Positions 34,298-43,035 of a stretch of 64,000 bases of DNA are shown here, in pieces. The stretch comes from CAVXEH01 sp963805645 (GTDB taxonomy: Bacteria > Chloroflexota > Limnocylindria > QHBO01). The notes under the pieces are model-generated. The model ran no database searches and had not been told where the DNA came from. It saw only the letters and a list, made by a program, of their open reading frames with translations. Position numbers and translations under genes: made by a program. Each line of letters starts with the position of its first letter. Within the stretch, counting starts at the first letter, position 1. Location: the NCBI GenBank assembly GCA_963805645.1, contig CAWDVA010000006.1:186001-250000 (forward strand), in the 5' to 3' direction.

Positions 34298-35366
34298 CGG
34301 TCCGCGCCGGGCGGGCTGCCTGGGCCTCGGCCTCGCCTCGCGGCGCGGTTGCCATCAGGGCGGCGTGCACCGCCCGGGCCGCCGGATCCGCCTGCTCGAG
34401 CGGGACGTCGGCCCACACGACGCGCAGGCTGCCCTCGTCGAACGATCCGGCGCCGTGCGCGGGGATTGGCAGCAGCTCAGGCATCATGGACGCCGGCCCC
34501 ACCAGGCTGATCCGGGCGATCCGTTCCTTGCGGTCCACGGCCAGCAGCAGGCGGCCCGGGGCCGGCAGGATGCCGCGACGACCGCCGGGCCGCACCTCGG
34601 TCATCGGATCCCGGTCGTCCAGCGCCCGCACCACGAGCCGCAGCCGGCCGCGCCGCGCACGCCGCACGGCGACCGGGTGCACGACCTCGGACCCCAGCTC
34701 GGCGAGCAGCTCGAGCTGGCGCGCATCGACGACGTCGAGGAAGCGTGCGCCCGGGACGACGTGTGGATCCGCCTCCATGACCCCGCCGGTGTCCTTGAAC
34801 AGCTCGCAGCGATCCGCCCGCAGCGCAACCGCCAGCACAACGGCCGACAGGTCCGTCCCGCCGCGCCCAAGGGTGGTGAGCTCCCCGTGGGTCCCGACAC
34901 CCTGAAACCCCGCCACGACCGGCACCAGGCCCGCCGCCACCGCTCCCCGCAGCGGCCGTGAGTAGACCCGGCGCACCTCCGCGCCCAGGTGCGCGGCGGC
35001 CGTTCGAATCCCCGCCTCCGCGCCGGAGAAGGACCGGGACGGGATCCCGCGCGCCTGCAGGCCCAGGGCGAAGAGCGCGGCCGAGAGCGCCTCCCCGGTG
35101 GCGAGGGCGCGATCCGTCTCGCGTGCGAGCGGCGAATGCGCCTCGTGGTGCGGCTGGCGCAGCGAGCGTCCACCGTCGGGCAGCAGGACCGCGGCCGACG
35201 ACAGGATGGTGTCCGTCACTCCCTCGAAGGCGCTCACCACGACGACGGGTCGCTGGCCCCCGGCGCGCTGCGCGGCCACCGCGGAGACGGCCGCGGCAAT
35301 GTCCTCCGGGCGCCGCAGGACCGATCCCCCGAACTTGTCGACGACGATCGGTCCCGGCGGGGTCAT
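34287..35366 (-). CDS. Aspartate kinase
   Basis: A 359-residue amino-acid-kinase-fold enzyme for the first step of the aspartate family (Asp to aspartyl phosphate). The nucleotide/substrate motif VDKFGGSVL at the start is the KFGG signature; GELTTLGRGGTDLSA and KDTGGVMEADP are also diagnostic. The C-terminal regulatory region is short: about 70 residues (ARISLVGPASM) instead of two full ACT domains, so feedback control may be reduced or altered. Its ATG overlaps the stop of the HAD gene upstream (ATGA at 35363-35366). It supplies the threonine branch with thrB and thrC in this window. Confidence 0.85.
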   Translation of the reverse strand: MTPPGPIVVDKFGGSVLRRPEDIAAAVSAVAAQRAGGQRPVVVVSAFEGVTDTILSSAAVLLPDGGRSLRQPHHEAHSPLARETDRALATGEALSAALFALGLQARGIPSRSFSGAEAGIRTAAAHLGAEVRRVYSRPLRGAVAAGLVPVVAGFQGVGTHGELTTLGRGGTDLSAVVLAVALRADRCELFKDTGGVMEADPHVVPGARFLDVVDARQLELLAELGSEVVHPVAVRRARRGRLRLVVRALDDRDPMTEVRPGGRRGILPAPGRLLLAVDRKERIARISLVGPASMMPELLPIPAHGAGSFDEGSLRVVWADVPLEQADPAARAVHAALMATAPRGEAEAQAARPARTATR

Positions 35367-36109
35367 GGCACCGGCGAGGGCCGAAAGACCAGCGACGCCA
35401 GCTCCGCCAGGCTGCCGATCACCGGCACTCCGGGGGCGTCCGGGGCCGGTGACCCGGCGCCGCCATCGGTCCGGCGCAGGAGGACGCCTTCCATGCCCGC
35501 GGCGCGGGCGCCCACGACATCGGCCTGGTAGGAGTCGCCCACCATCACCGCCCGAGCGGGGGACACGCCGACCCGCTCGAGGGCGAGGCGGAAGAAGGCC
35601 GGGTCGGGCTTGGCGACCCCGGTGGCACCCGAGGCGAGCACGAAGTCCAGGTAGGTCCCCAGGCCCAGCTCGTCGAGGATCTCCGGCAGCGACGAGCCCC
35701 AGTCGGAGACGACGCCGATGATCGGGCTCCCCTCCGCGTCGCCTGTCCGGAGCGCCTGAAGCGCCGGGAGGACGTCGGGGTAGACGTCCCACGTGTCGGC
35801 CGAGAACTGCGCGGCCAGGATCCGCTCGATGAGCGCGCGCCGGCCGCTCATTCCCAGCTCGCGCAGCATGATGTCGTGGTACCGGCGCCACGTGTCCTCG
35901 ATGGCGTCGTCCCGTGTCCAGGTGTCGTTGCCGGGCCGGTGGTACTCGTCCCAGAACCAGGTGTCGGCGGCTCGCCAGGCCCGTCGCAGCTCGTCGGGAG
36001 CGGGCGTGACGCCGTGCTCCGCCAGCACCTCGCGCAGGGCGTCGACCAGCGTGCGGCGCGGGGTCAGCAGGGTGAACCCGGCATCGAGGCAGACGAGGTC
36101 GTATCGCAT
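35363..36109 (-). CDS. HAD-superfamily hydrolase
   Basis: A 248-residue haloacid-dehalogenase-fold protein. Motif I is CLDAGFTLL, where the nucleophile Asp is present but the usual second Asp (DxD) is Gly. Motif II (VVSDWGSS), the motif III lysine (GVAKPDPAFF) and motif IV (VMVGDSYQADVVGA) are intact. Phosphatase activity may thus be weak or the chemistry different; HDHD3-like relatives share this change. The start at ATG 36109 leaves 10 nt to a TACCGT element (36120-36125). The stop overlaps the aspartokinase ATG. It is divergent from mutY, with 79 bp between starts. Confidence 0.85.
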   Translation of the reverse strand: MRYDLVCLDAGFTLLTPRRTLVDALREVLAEHGVTPAPDELRRAWRAADTWFWDEYHRPGNDTWTRDDAIEDTWRRYHDIMLRELGMSGRRALIERILAAQFSADTWDVYPDVLPALQALRTGDAEGSPIIGVVSDWGSSLPEILDELGLGTYLDFVLASGATGVAKPDPAFFRLALERVGVSPARAVMVGDSYQADVVGARAAGMEGVLLRRTDGGAGSPAPDAPGVPVIGSLAELASLVFRPSPVP

Positions 36110-36176
36110 GGGATCCAACACGGTAGCGCACGAGCGGCCCACATGGGACCGATGCCGCGGCCGCCGGCGGTCCTGC

Positions 36177-36182
36177 TACGCT
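36177..36182 (+). promoter_or_regulatory. -10 element (TACGCT) for mutY, leaderless
   Basis: TACGCT lies 6 nt before the GTG at 36189 and decides this start. Confidence 0.5.
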
Positions 36183-36188
36183 CCGGCG

Positions 36189-37127
36189 GTGCCGAGCCCG
36201 CCTTCATCAGCCGTGCTGCGGCGTGTGCGCCGCCGCATCCTGGACTGGTACGCCGCCGCCCACCGCGACTTCCCCTGGCGCCGAACCACGGATCCCTATG
36301 CCGTCCTGGTGAGCGAGGTGATGCTGCAGCAGACGCAGGCGTCGCGCGTCGCGGAGCGATTCCCGCGCTTCCTGGAGCGCTTCCCGACCGCGGCAGCGCT
36401 TGCGACCGCGCCGCAGCGTGCCGTGCTCGCGGAGTGGTCCGGCCTGGGCTACAACCGGCGGGCGCTCGCACTCCAGCAAGCGGCCGCGATCGTGGCCAGG
36501 GATGGCTGGCCAACGGACCCTCCTGCGCTCGAGCAGCTCCCGGGAATCGGGCCCTACACGGCACGGGCGGTGGCGAGCCTCGCCTTCGGCGTGCCCGCGG
36601 GCGTGGTGGACACCAACGTCCGTCGCTGGATCGTGCGCCGCTTCGGGCTGGACCCGGCAGGACCTGACGCCGCACCGCCAGCCCTCCAGTCCCTTGCGGA
36701 CAGCCTCGCGGAGCCGGGCTCCACCGCGCCCGCCGGGGAGGTGGCGGACTGGACCCACGCGACGATGGAGTTCGGAGCAGCGGTCTGCACCGGTCGCGCG
36801 CCGGCATGCGAGACCTGTCCGGTCCGGCAGGGCTGTCCGTCGCGGGGTCGCGCGGTTCGGGTGCCGGTCGCTCGCCAGCCACGCTTCCGTGGCTCGCGCC
36901 GTGCGCTGCGCGGTGCCGTCCTGCGGCAGCTGGTGGCGAGCCCGGACCACGCCCTCCCGTTGCGGACGCTCGGCCCCGATCCGCCATCCGGCATCGCGCC
37001 GGCGGGACCCGGGCTCGACGAGGCCGTCGCCTCGCTCGAGGCGGATCGGCTCGTGCACCGCGCCGGCGATCGCCTGCTTCTGGGCCCGCCGGATGCGCCC
37101 GGCGCTGCCGGTACAATCGACGCATGA
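36189..37127 (+). CDS. mutY: A/G-specific adenine DNA glycosylase
   Basis: A 312-residue base-excision repair enzyme removing adenine opposite 8-oxoguanine. The catalytic Glu lies in VSEVMLQQTQASRV; the helix-hairpin-helix is LEQLPGIGPYTARAVAS; the catalytic Asp is in VVDTNVRRW. The [4Fe-4S] motif is a perfect C-x6-C-x2-C-x5-C (CTGRAPACETCPVRQGC). The C-terminal part after about 225 is shorter than in E. coli MutY and the NUDIX-like 8-oxoG recognition domain is not obvious, only a small winged-helix-like remnant (LRTLGPDPP...DEAVASLEADRLV). The stop overlaps the next ATG (ATGA). Confidence 0.9.
   Translation: MPSPPSSAVLRRVRRRILDWYAAAHRDFPWRRTTDPYAVLVSEVMLQQTQASRVAERFPRFLERFPTAAALATAPQRAVLAEWSGLGYNRRALALQQAAAIVARDGWPTDPPALEQLPGIGPYTARAVASLAFGVPAGVVDTNVRRWIVRRFGLDPAGPDAAPPALQSLADSLAEPGSTAPAGEVADWTHATMEFGAAVCTGRAPACETCPVRQGCPSRGRAVRVPVARQPRFRGSRRALRGAVLRQLVASPDHALPLRTLGPDPPSGIAPAGPGLDEAVASLEADRLVHRAGDRLLLGPPDAPGAAGTIDA
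37112..37117 (+). promoter_or_regulatory. -10 element (TACAAT) inside the mutY 3' end
   Basis: TACAAT is a close match to the TATAAT consensus, 6 nt before the ATG at 37124. It lies within mutY codons, so the downstream gene can be transcribed on its own despite the overlap. Confidence 0.55.
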
Positions 37128-37771
37128 GCAGCGAGTCCACCATCGTCGATCGCGAGGAGGCGTCGGCCGGGCTGTCGGTCGCCGTCGGCGCGCCGATCCC
37201 GTCCATCGGCCTGCGGGCCAGCGACGGCTATCTCCTCAACCTGCGCTCGTACGTCAAGCGCCAGCCGGTCGCCCTCGTCTTCTTCGCAGCCCCCACCGCC
37301 GAGGGGGCGCAGCTGCGGCGCGGCACGAAGGTGGCGGAGTCCCTGGCTGCCGCACACCGCCGGCTGTCGGCCGCGGGGATCGCCGTAGTCGGGGTGACCT
37401 GCGACAACGAGCGCCAGCAGGCGGAGTGGATCGCCGCCACCTCGTTCCCGTACCTGCTGTTCAGCGACGAGCGCCGGGCAGCCGTCTCCGTGCTGGGCAT
37501 CCCCGTCAGCCAGGACGGGGAGAACCACAACGTCGAACAGCCCTGGATCCTGGTCGTGGGCGCGGACGGCCTCCTGAAGGCCGTCCTGCGTGATCCGGAT
37601 CCCGAGTATGTCGCGGACCTGGTGCTCGCGGCGGTCCGTCGCTCGCTGGGGTTGGACGACGGCGACGAGCCCCTGCCGCGCGGCGAGGGACGCGCCGCCG
37701 AGGGGCGCGCCGCCGAGGCGTCCGCTCCGGGCGAGAACGCGGCCGGGACCGCGGACCCGCCAACCGCCTGA
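37124..37771 (+). CDS. AhpC/TSA-like thioredoxin-fold protein lacking the peroxidatic Cys
   Basis: A 215-residue protein with the peroxiredoxin fold: GAPIPSIGLRASDGYLLNLRSYV, ALVFFAAPT, then GIAVVGVTCDNERQQAEW and the FPYLLFSDERRAAVSVLGI region, ending with a Gly/Ala/Glu tail of low complexity. The peroxidatic Cys normally found after the FYP/FFA strand is missing (AAPTAEGAQL). The only conserved-looking cysteine is in VTCDNE, near 94. Peroxidase activity is therefore doubtful; it may be a bacterioferritin-comigratory-like or regulatory relative. It overlaps mutY by 4 bp and has its own -10 element. Confidence 0.75.
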   Translation: MSSESTIVDREEASAGLSVAVGAPIPSIGLRASDGYLLNLRSYVKRQPVALVFFAAPTAEGAQLRRGTKVAESLAAAHRRLSAAGIAVVGVTCDNERQQAEWIAATSFPYLLFSDERRAAVSVLGIPVSQDGENHNVEQPWILVVGADGLLKAVLRDPDPEYVADLVLAAVRRSLGLDDGDEPLPRGEGRAAEGRAAEASAPGENAAGTADPPTA

Positions 37772-37778
37772 GCGTCCG

Positions 37779-38810
37779 GTGCTCGCCGTCCGCCTCCACG
37801 CGGCCGGGGAGCCGCTGCGGCTCGAGGATCGTCCGCTTCCCGGCCCCGCCGGGACGCAGGTTCGCGTCGCCGTCGCGGGATGCGGCGTCTGCCATACGGA
37901 TCTGCACATCGCGCGCGGCGTGATGACCCGGGTGGAGCTCCCGCTCACCCCGGGGCACGAGATCGCGGGACACATCGACGCGGCAGGCCCGGACGCCGCC
38001 GCTGCGCTGCACGAGGCGGGACTCGCGGCCGGTGATGCGGTCATCGTCTTCGGCGGCTGGGGATGCGGCCGCTGCGCCGACTGCCGGGCCGGCGAGGAGC
38101 AGCGCTGCCCAACAGGCCGCTCGCCGGGGTTCCAGGAGGACGGCGGCTACGCGGAGGCGGTGCTGGTCCCCCATCCCCGGCATCTCGTCGCCATCGGTGA
38201 CCTGGATCCCGTCCGCGCGGCACCCCTGGCCGATGCCGGCGCCACCCCGTACCGCGCGGTGCGGCGTGCCGGACCGTGGCTGCGGCCCGGGGCACGGTGC
38301 GTGGTGATCGGGCTCGGTGGTCTGGGCCAGTTTGCGATCCAGTACCTGCGCCGCGCCGGAGTCGGGCGGATCGTGGGCGTGGACCCCGATTCGGCCAAGG
38401 GATCACGCGCGACCGCCCTGGGCGCCGATGCCGTGATGGAAGGGCCGGACGCCGCCGCGATCCGCGGCGCACTCGGCGGCGATGCGCACGTGGTCTTCGA
38501 CATGGTGGGTACCGACGCGACGCTCGAGGAGGCCGCGCCTCTCGTGGCGGCCGACGGGCTGCTCATGCTGGTGGGCGAGGGCGGCGGGCATGCCCGGTTC
38601 GGGTTCAACGCCGCCCTCGAGAGCTGGGTCACCACGACGGCCTGGGCGTCCCTCGCCGACCTGCGTGCGGTCGTCTCGCTGGCGCGGCAGGGCACGCTGG
38701 ACTGGGAGGTGGATCCGGTGCCCCTGCGGGACGCGAATGCGGCGCTCGAGCGCCTCTCTCGGGGCGGCGTCCCGGGGCGGATCGTGCTGGTGCCCGGCGT
38801 CACCGCCTGA
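37779..38810 (+). CDS. Zinc-dependent alcohol dehydrogenase (MDR family)
   Basis: A 343-residue medium-chain dehydrogenase. Catalytic zinc ligands are Cys in GCGVCHTDLH and His in TPGHEIAGHI; the structural zinc site is GCGRCADCRAGEEQRC, with all four Cys. The Rossmann glycine motif is VIGLGGLGQFAIQY followed by an acidic VDPD, pointing to NAD(H). It resembles NAD-dependent alcohol dehydrogenases of the AdhP/Adh type; the natural alcohol is unknown. The start GTG at 37779 is 7 nt after the stop of the peroxiredoxin-like gene, so the two are likely cotranscribed. Confidence 0.9.
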   Translation: MLAVRLHAAGEPLRLEDRPLPGPAGTQVRVAVAGCGVCHTDLHIARGVMTRVELPLTPGHEIAGHIDAAGPDAAAALHEAGLAAGDAVIVFGGWGCGRCADCRAGEEQRCPTGRSPGFQEDGGYAEAVLVPHPRHLVAIGDLDPVRAAPLADAGATPYRAVRRAGPWLRPGARCVVIGLGGLGQFAIQYLRRAGVGRIVGVDPDSAKGSRATALGADAVMEGPDAAAIRGALGGDAHVVFDMVGTDATLEEAAPLVAADGLLMLVGEGGGHARFGFNAALESWVTTTAWASLADLRAVVSLARQGTLDWEVDPVPLRDANAALERLSRGGVPGRIVLVPGVTA

Positions 38811-38907
38811 GGCGCGGCCGCGGGCTGCACCGGTTGCCTTCCCGCGGGACCGGGGGTACAACTACGCAACCATTGGAGAAGCCCGGGGGCGACCGCGCAA
38901 CCGCACC

Positions 38908-39486
38908 ATGACCGACGATTCGAACCGGGATGCCTACCGCATCCTCCAGGTCGATCCTGGTGCCCACCAGGTGGTCATCCGAGCCGCCTACCTGGCCCTC
39001 GCCCGGCGCTACCACCCCGACGGCGACGTGCCCGATCCCGCGTGCATGGCCGACCTGAACCACGCCTATGACCTCGTCCGGGACGAGGAGCGCCGCCGGC
39101 TATACGACGCGCGGCGAGCGGTTCTGGGAACGCAGGCGCCGGCGGCGGCCAGCAGCGTGCCGGTCGGTCCCGGGCATGGTCCCAACGGCAGCCCGCCGAG
39201 CGATGCGGCTGGGCGGGTGCCGGCCGGCGTCGGAGCCGCTCCGGGGGCCGAGCGCTCGGCTGCCGAAGTGGCCGGTCCGTTCCGCCGCGCACGACCCGAA
39301 ACCGGGGCGTCCGACTCGAGCCGGCTCGACTTCGGCCGGTACTCCGGCTGGTCCCTGAGCGACCTCGCGCGCCACGACCCCGACTATCTGCGCTGGCTCA
39401 GCCGGCACTCATCCGGGCTTCGCTACCGGCAGGAGATCCTGCGGCTGCTACCCGATGGGGCGAACGTGGGACGCGATCGGCGCTGA
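38908..39486 (+). CDS. J-domain protein with ExoX-type C-terminal module
   Basis: A 192-residue protein. Residues about 8-70 are a J-domain (DAYRILQVDPGA, LARRYHPDGD with the HPD triad, DLNHAYDLVRDEERRRLYD), which stimulates a DnaK ATPase. A Gly/Pro/Ala-rich linker (about 72-140) leads to a short C-terminal module, LDFGRYSGWSLSDLARHDPDYLRWL, resembling the small domain at the end of exonuclease X and some helicases. It lacks the zinc-finger and substrate domains of DnaJ, so it is a specialised co-chaperone. The ATG at 38908 is chosen because the J-domain starts there. It is convergent with sseB, 8 bp away. Confidence 0.85.
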   Translation: MTDDSNRDAYRILQVDPGAHQVVIRAAYLALARRYHPDGDVPDPACMADLNHAYDLVRDEERRRLYDARRAVLGTQAPAAASSVPVGPGHGPNGSPPSDAAGRVPAGVGAAPGAERSAAEVAGPFRRARPETGASDSSRLDFGRYSGWSLSDLARHDPDYLRWLSRHSSGLRYRQEILRLLPDGANVGRDRR

Positions 39487-39494
39487 GCCGCCGC

Positions 39495-40328
39495 TCAGTC
39501 GCGATTGATCAGGCGGGACAGGAAGCCCTTGGGGGCGGGCGGCACGTAGTACGGCGGGCCCACCGATTCGTAGTGCGCCCGGAGTGCCGGTGCGCGCAGG
39601 TCGGTGACGACGAGATCGCGCCGGGAGCCGAGATGCTCGATCGCCAGGGCGTGGAGGCGGTTGCGCGCCACGTCGAACTCGGACAGTTCCGCGTCATCTG
39701 CCAGCTCGACGCCCACGGTCCATGCCGTGCCCACGCGCAGCAGCCAGGCGCGCTGCACGGCCGGCAGCTCGGTGAGCGCGGCACGGAGCTCGCCGCCGAA
39801 TGGCTCGGGAACGCTGGTCGGCTGCTCCAGGGGCGGCAGCGCGCCCAGGGGCCGGCGGGCGCGCAGCACCGCCGGCGAGGCCAGGTCGATGCCGGCCACG
39901 AGGAAGGGAAGGATGCCGGCAGGGATCTCGACCTGCCCGTTCCAGCCCGGGTCCACGATCACCCGCTCACCGGCGCGCTCTGCCAGCTCCAGGAGCTCCC
40001 GGCCCCGGACGGTGACATGGTCGCTGCCGGAGGGACCCAGCTGCTCGAATGCATCCGGGCTGCTGAACGCGGCCAGGAAGCGGCCCTGCTCGTCAGTTCC
40101 GTGACGCATGCCGTCCACGGTCACCCCGGCCGGATCCGGCGATTGGCCGCTGGACGAGCGGATGGGGACGATCAGGTCTCGACCGAGGAGAGCGGCCGCC
40201 CCCTCGGCAGGGGCATCGGCCGGGAGGTCGCCCGCCTGCTCCTGGTCCGGCGGAACCTGCTCCGGAGCCGCCGTATCGGGCGGCACGGGATCCGGCCAGT
40301 CGAGGCCCTCGGGACGCTCGTCGCTCAC
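39495..40328 (-). CDS. SseB-family protein
   Basis: A 277-residue cytosolic protein. An acidic Pro-rich N-terminal 45 residues precede the SseB N-terminal domain (LIVPIRSSS, LAAFSSPDAFEQLGP, GRELLELAERAGERVIVDPG). A second region (about 160-270) contains LTELPAVQRAWLLRVG, matching SseB C-terminal domains. The name comes from enhanced serine sensitivity in E. coli; the molecular role is unknown. Its ATG overlaps the gltX stop by 4 bp (40325-40328), so they are translationally coupled. Confidence 0.8.
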   Translation of the reverse strand: MSDERPEGLDWPDPVPPDTAAPEQVPPDQEQAGDLPADAPAEGAAALLGRDLIVPIRSSSGQSPDPAGVTVDGMRHGTDEQGRFLAAFSSPDAFEQLGPSGSDHVTVRGRELLELAERAGERVIVDPGWNGQVEIPAGILPFLVAGIDLASPAVLRARRPLGALPPLEQPTSVPEPFGGELRAALTELPAVQRAWLLRVGTAWTVGVELADDAELSEFDVARNRLHALAIEHLGSRRDLVVTDLRAPALRAHYESVGPPYYVPPAPKGFLSRLINRD

Positions 40329-41836
40329 GCGGTCACCCCCGATGCGCCCAGCCGCGCCAGCGCGGCGTCGATGCGGTGCAGCACCCGTTTCCGGCCGAGG
40401 AGCGCCATCGAGCCGAAGAGGGGCGGCGAGACGGTCCGGCCGGTGATCGCCACCCGGATCGGCTTGAAGAAGTCACCGGCCTTCCAGCCATGTGCCTGGG
40501 CCGCTTCCCGGCAGCCGGTCTCCAGCGCCCCTGCCCCGAACGCGTCATCGGGGACGGCGGCGATCGCCTCCCGGGCGCGTCGCAATCCGTCTGCGGTCGC
40601 GGCGACATCGGCCTTCTTCGGCAGGAGCTCGTCCACCGGGTATCGCGCTGCCACCTCGTCGTCGGTCTCGGCCAGGAAGGCGACCAGCTCGCCCGCATCG
40701 GCCAGGCGCACGAGGCGCTCGCGGATGAGCGGCGTGACGCCCAGGAGCACCGCGTCGGCCAGGCCGGGAGAGACGAACGGGCGCAGGCGGTGCGCCAGCT
40801 CCTCATCGCTGAGCGCACGGATGTAGACGCCGTTGAGGTGATCCAACCGGTCCCGGTCGAAGACCGCGCCGCCCTTGTGCACGCTGGTGAGCTCGAACCG
40901 CCGCGTCAGCTCGTCCAGGCTGAAGAGCTCCTCCTCCGTCCCCGGCGACCAGCCCAGGAAGGCCAGGAAGTTCACGAGCGCCTCCGGCAGGTAGCCCTGG
41001 TCGCGGTACGCGCTCATCGCGGTCTGGCTCTTGCGCTTGCTCATCTTGGTCCGGTCGGGATTGAGGATGAGCGGCAGGTGGGCGAAGACCGGTTCCGGAT
41101 AGCCCAGGGCTCGGAAGAGCAGGATGTGGAGCGGCGTATTCGACAGGTGGTCCTCCCCGCGGATGACATGGCTGATCTGCATGGCATGGTCGTCGACGGC
41201 CACCACGAAGTGGTAGAGAGGGCTCCCGTCCGAGCGCACGATCACCCGATCGCCGCCCAGCGCGTCCGCCTCGATCTCGACGTGGCCGCGCACCATGTCC
41301 TCGAAGACGATGCGCTCGTCGGGGACCCGGAAGCGAATCGCGGGGCGCCGGCCCTCCGCCTCGAAGTCGGCCCGCTCCGCATCGGTGAGGTGCCGACAGC
41401 GCCCGCTGTAGCGCGGAGGCTGGTGCCGGGCCTCCTGCTCCCGCCGCACCGCCTCCAGCTCCTCCGATGTGCAGTAGCAGTAGAAGGCGTGCCCGGCATC
41501 CAGGAGCCGCTGCGCCTCCGCGGCGTAGCGCTCCGTTCTCTCGCTCTGCCGGTAGGGCCCGTACGCACCGATCTCCTCGCCGCCGGCGACCTGCGGGCCC
41601 TCGTCCCAGGTGATCCCCAGCCAGTGCAGGTTGTCGATGATGTCGCGCTCGTACTCGGGCGTGCTCCGCACCAGGTCGGTGTCCTCCACCCGCAGCACGT
41701 ACGTCCCGCCGACATGGCGGGCGAACAGGAAGTTGTAGAGGCTGGTGCGCGCGGTGCCGATGTGCAGCGGCCCGGTTGGGCTGGGCGCCATGCGCACGCG
41801 GATCGGGCGGTCGGAGCCGCCGGAGGGTGAGCTCAT
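40325..41836 (-). CDS. gltX: Glutamyl-tRNA synthetase
   Basis: A 503-residue class I synthetase charging tRNA-Glu. The HIGH-type motif is PSPTGPLHIGTARTSLYN and the KMSKS loop is TKMSKRKSQT. The zinc-binding-like CYCTSEELE region and the C-terminal helical anticodon-binding domain are present, and the length is normal. The start used is ATG 41836; a TACCAT element lies 10 nt upstream. Because glnS is also present, this enzyme need only charge tRNA-Glu, though non-discriminating activity cannot be excluded. It is first in an operon with sseB. Confidence 0.95.
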   Translation of the reverse strand: MSSPSGGSDRPIRVRMAPSPTGPLHIGTARTSLYNFLFARHVGGTYVLRVEDTDLVRSTPEYERDIIDNLHWLGITWDEGPQVAGGEEIGAYGPYRQSERTERYAAEAQRLLDAGHAFYCYCTSEELEAVRREQEARHQPPRYSGRCRHLTDAERADFEAEGRRPAIRFRVPDERIVFEDMVRGHVEIEADALGGDRVIVRSDGSPLYHFVVAVDDHAMQISHVIRGEDHLSNTPLHILLFRALGYPEPVFAHLPLILNPDRTKMSKRKSQTAMSAYRDQGYLPEALVNFLAFLGWSPGTEEELFSLDELTRRFELTSVHKGGAVFDRDRLDHLNGVYIRALSDEELAHRLRPFVSPGLADAVLLGVTPLIRERLVRLADAGELVAFLAETDDEVAARYPVDELLPKKADVAATADGLRRAREAIAAVPDDAFGAGALETGCREAAQAHGWKAGDFFKPIRVAITGRTVSPPLFGSMALLGRKRVLHRIDAALARLGASGVTA

Positions 41837-41907
41837 CGGTGCTGCGATGGTAGCAGGAGCGCCCGGATGCGCCCGGCGCGCCGCATCGGTCCAGCACAAT
41901 ACGGGGC

Positions 41908-42639
41908 ATGTTCCTGACCGGGACCCTGCTGAACGTGGCGACCGTGCTCATCGGGACCACGATCGGCGTGCTCGCCGGCACGCGGATGCCGGCGGCCATG
42001 CAGGGCAGCCTCACCACCGGCCTGGGCTTCTTCACGCTCCTGCTGTCGGTGGGGATGGGCCTGCAGATCCTGGGACCCGACGTCCCGCGGGGTGATGACC
42101 TGGCGATCCTGGCGGCCCTGCTGGCGGGGATCGTGGCAGGCGAGCTGCTGCGGCTGCACGACGGCCTGGAGTCGCTCGGGGCCTGGTTCCAGCGCCGGCT
42201 CTCGTCCGGCGCACGGCCCCGCCGCATCGCCGAGGGGTTCGTGACCGCATCGCTCGTCTTCTGCGTGGGCCCGCTGACCATCCTGGGCTCGCTCGACAAC
42301 GGCCTGCGCGGCGACGTGACCCTGCTCTCGGTGAAGTCGCTGCTCGACGGGGTGGCGAGCATGGCCTTCGCTGCCGCCCTGGGACCGGGGGTCTACCTGT
42401 CGGCAATCACCGTGCTCGTCGTCCAGGGCGGCATCGCCGGCGCGGCCTTCCTGCTCGCCGACGTCATGGATGCAATGACGATCCTGTCGATCACCGCGGC
42501 CGGCGGCCTCATCCTGATGGGCGTCGCCCTGCGCCTCCTGGATCTCAAGGCGGTCCGCGTCGCGAACTTCCTGCCCGCGCTGGTGCTGGCGCCGATCTTC
42601 ATCCGCATCGCCGGGCTGATCCGCGACGCCCTGCCCTGA
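41908..42639 (+). CDS. DUF554 family membrane protein
   Basis: A 243-residue protein with about seven hydrophobic helices. The start GTLLNVATVLIGTTIGVLAG and the internal FCVGPLTILGSLDNGLRGD and SVKSLLDGVASMAFA segments are typical of DUF554 (YdfK/YqgA type), for which transport activity has been proposed but not shown. A CACAAT -10-like hexamer lies 7 nt before the ATG. It is divergent from gltX. Confidence 0.88.
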   Translation: MFLTGTLLNVATVLIGTTIGVLAGTRMPAAMQGSLTTGLGFFTLLLSVGMGLQILGPDVPRGDDLAILAALLAGIVAGELLRLHDGLESLGAWFQRRLSSGARPRRIAEGFVTASLVFCVGPLTILGSLDNGLRGDVTLLSVKSLLDGVASMAFAAALGPGVYLSAITVLVVQGGIAGAAFLLADVMDAMTILSITAAGGLILMGVALRLLDLKAVRVANFLPALVLAPIFIRIAGLIRDALP

Positions 42640-42666
42640 AGACCGGGGCGTCGCGAGGGCTGCGGC

Positions 42667-43035
42667 CTACGAGTCGTCGCGGTCTTCGAGGCGCAGCACC
42701 CGTCGGAACCGTCCGACCCAACCCACCTCCGCCTGCCGCTCCTCCGTGTGCTCCGGCAGGGATGCGAGCTGGTCCGCCGTGAATGCGACGTCGAGGTAGG
42801 ACGGAGTCATGAGCGTGACGTCGTCGGCAGGGACGAAGACCTGGCGACCGTTCGCCTCGAGCTGGACGATGATCCCGTGGAAGATGTCGTCCTCCTCCGA
42901 GGCAAGGAGGTCGGCCAGGTAGCCGACCGACTGGGCATCCGCACTGCGGACGGGCGTGCCTTCGCGGACAGCCAGCCAGGCGATCGGCTGATCGGGCGAC
43001 AGAGGCTGCTCCTGCGCTTCATGCTCTTCGTTCAC
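42667..43035 (-). CDS. PRC-barrel-like small protein
   Basis: A 122-residue acidic protein. The core WLAVREGTPVRSADAQSVGYLADLL and IIVQLEANGRQVFVPADDV matches the strand order of PRC-barrel/DUF2171 proteins. The C-terminal 25 residues are basic and aromatic (GWVGRFRRVLRLED). The start is GTG 43035, with GGGAGG about 5 nt upstream; an earlier in-frame start at 43608 would read through poor sequence. The role is unknown; PRC-barrels occur in RNA-processing and membrane-associated proteins. Confidence 0.75.
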   Translation of the reverse strand: MNEEHEAQEQPLSPDQPIAWLAVREGTPVRSADAQSVGYLADLLASEEDDIFHGIIVQLEANGRQVFVPADDVTLMTPSYLDVAFTADQLASLPEHTEERQAEVGWVGRFRRVLRLEDRDDS

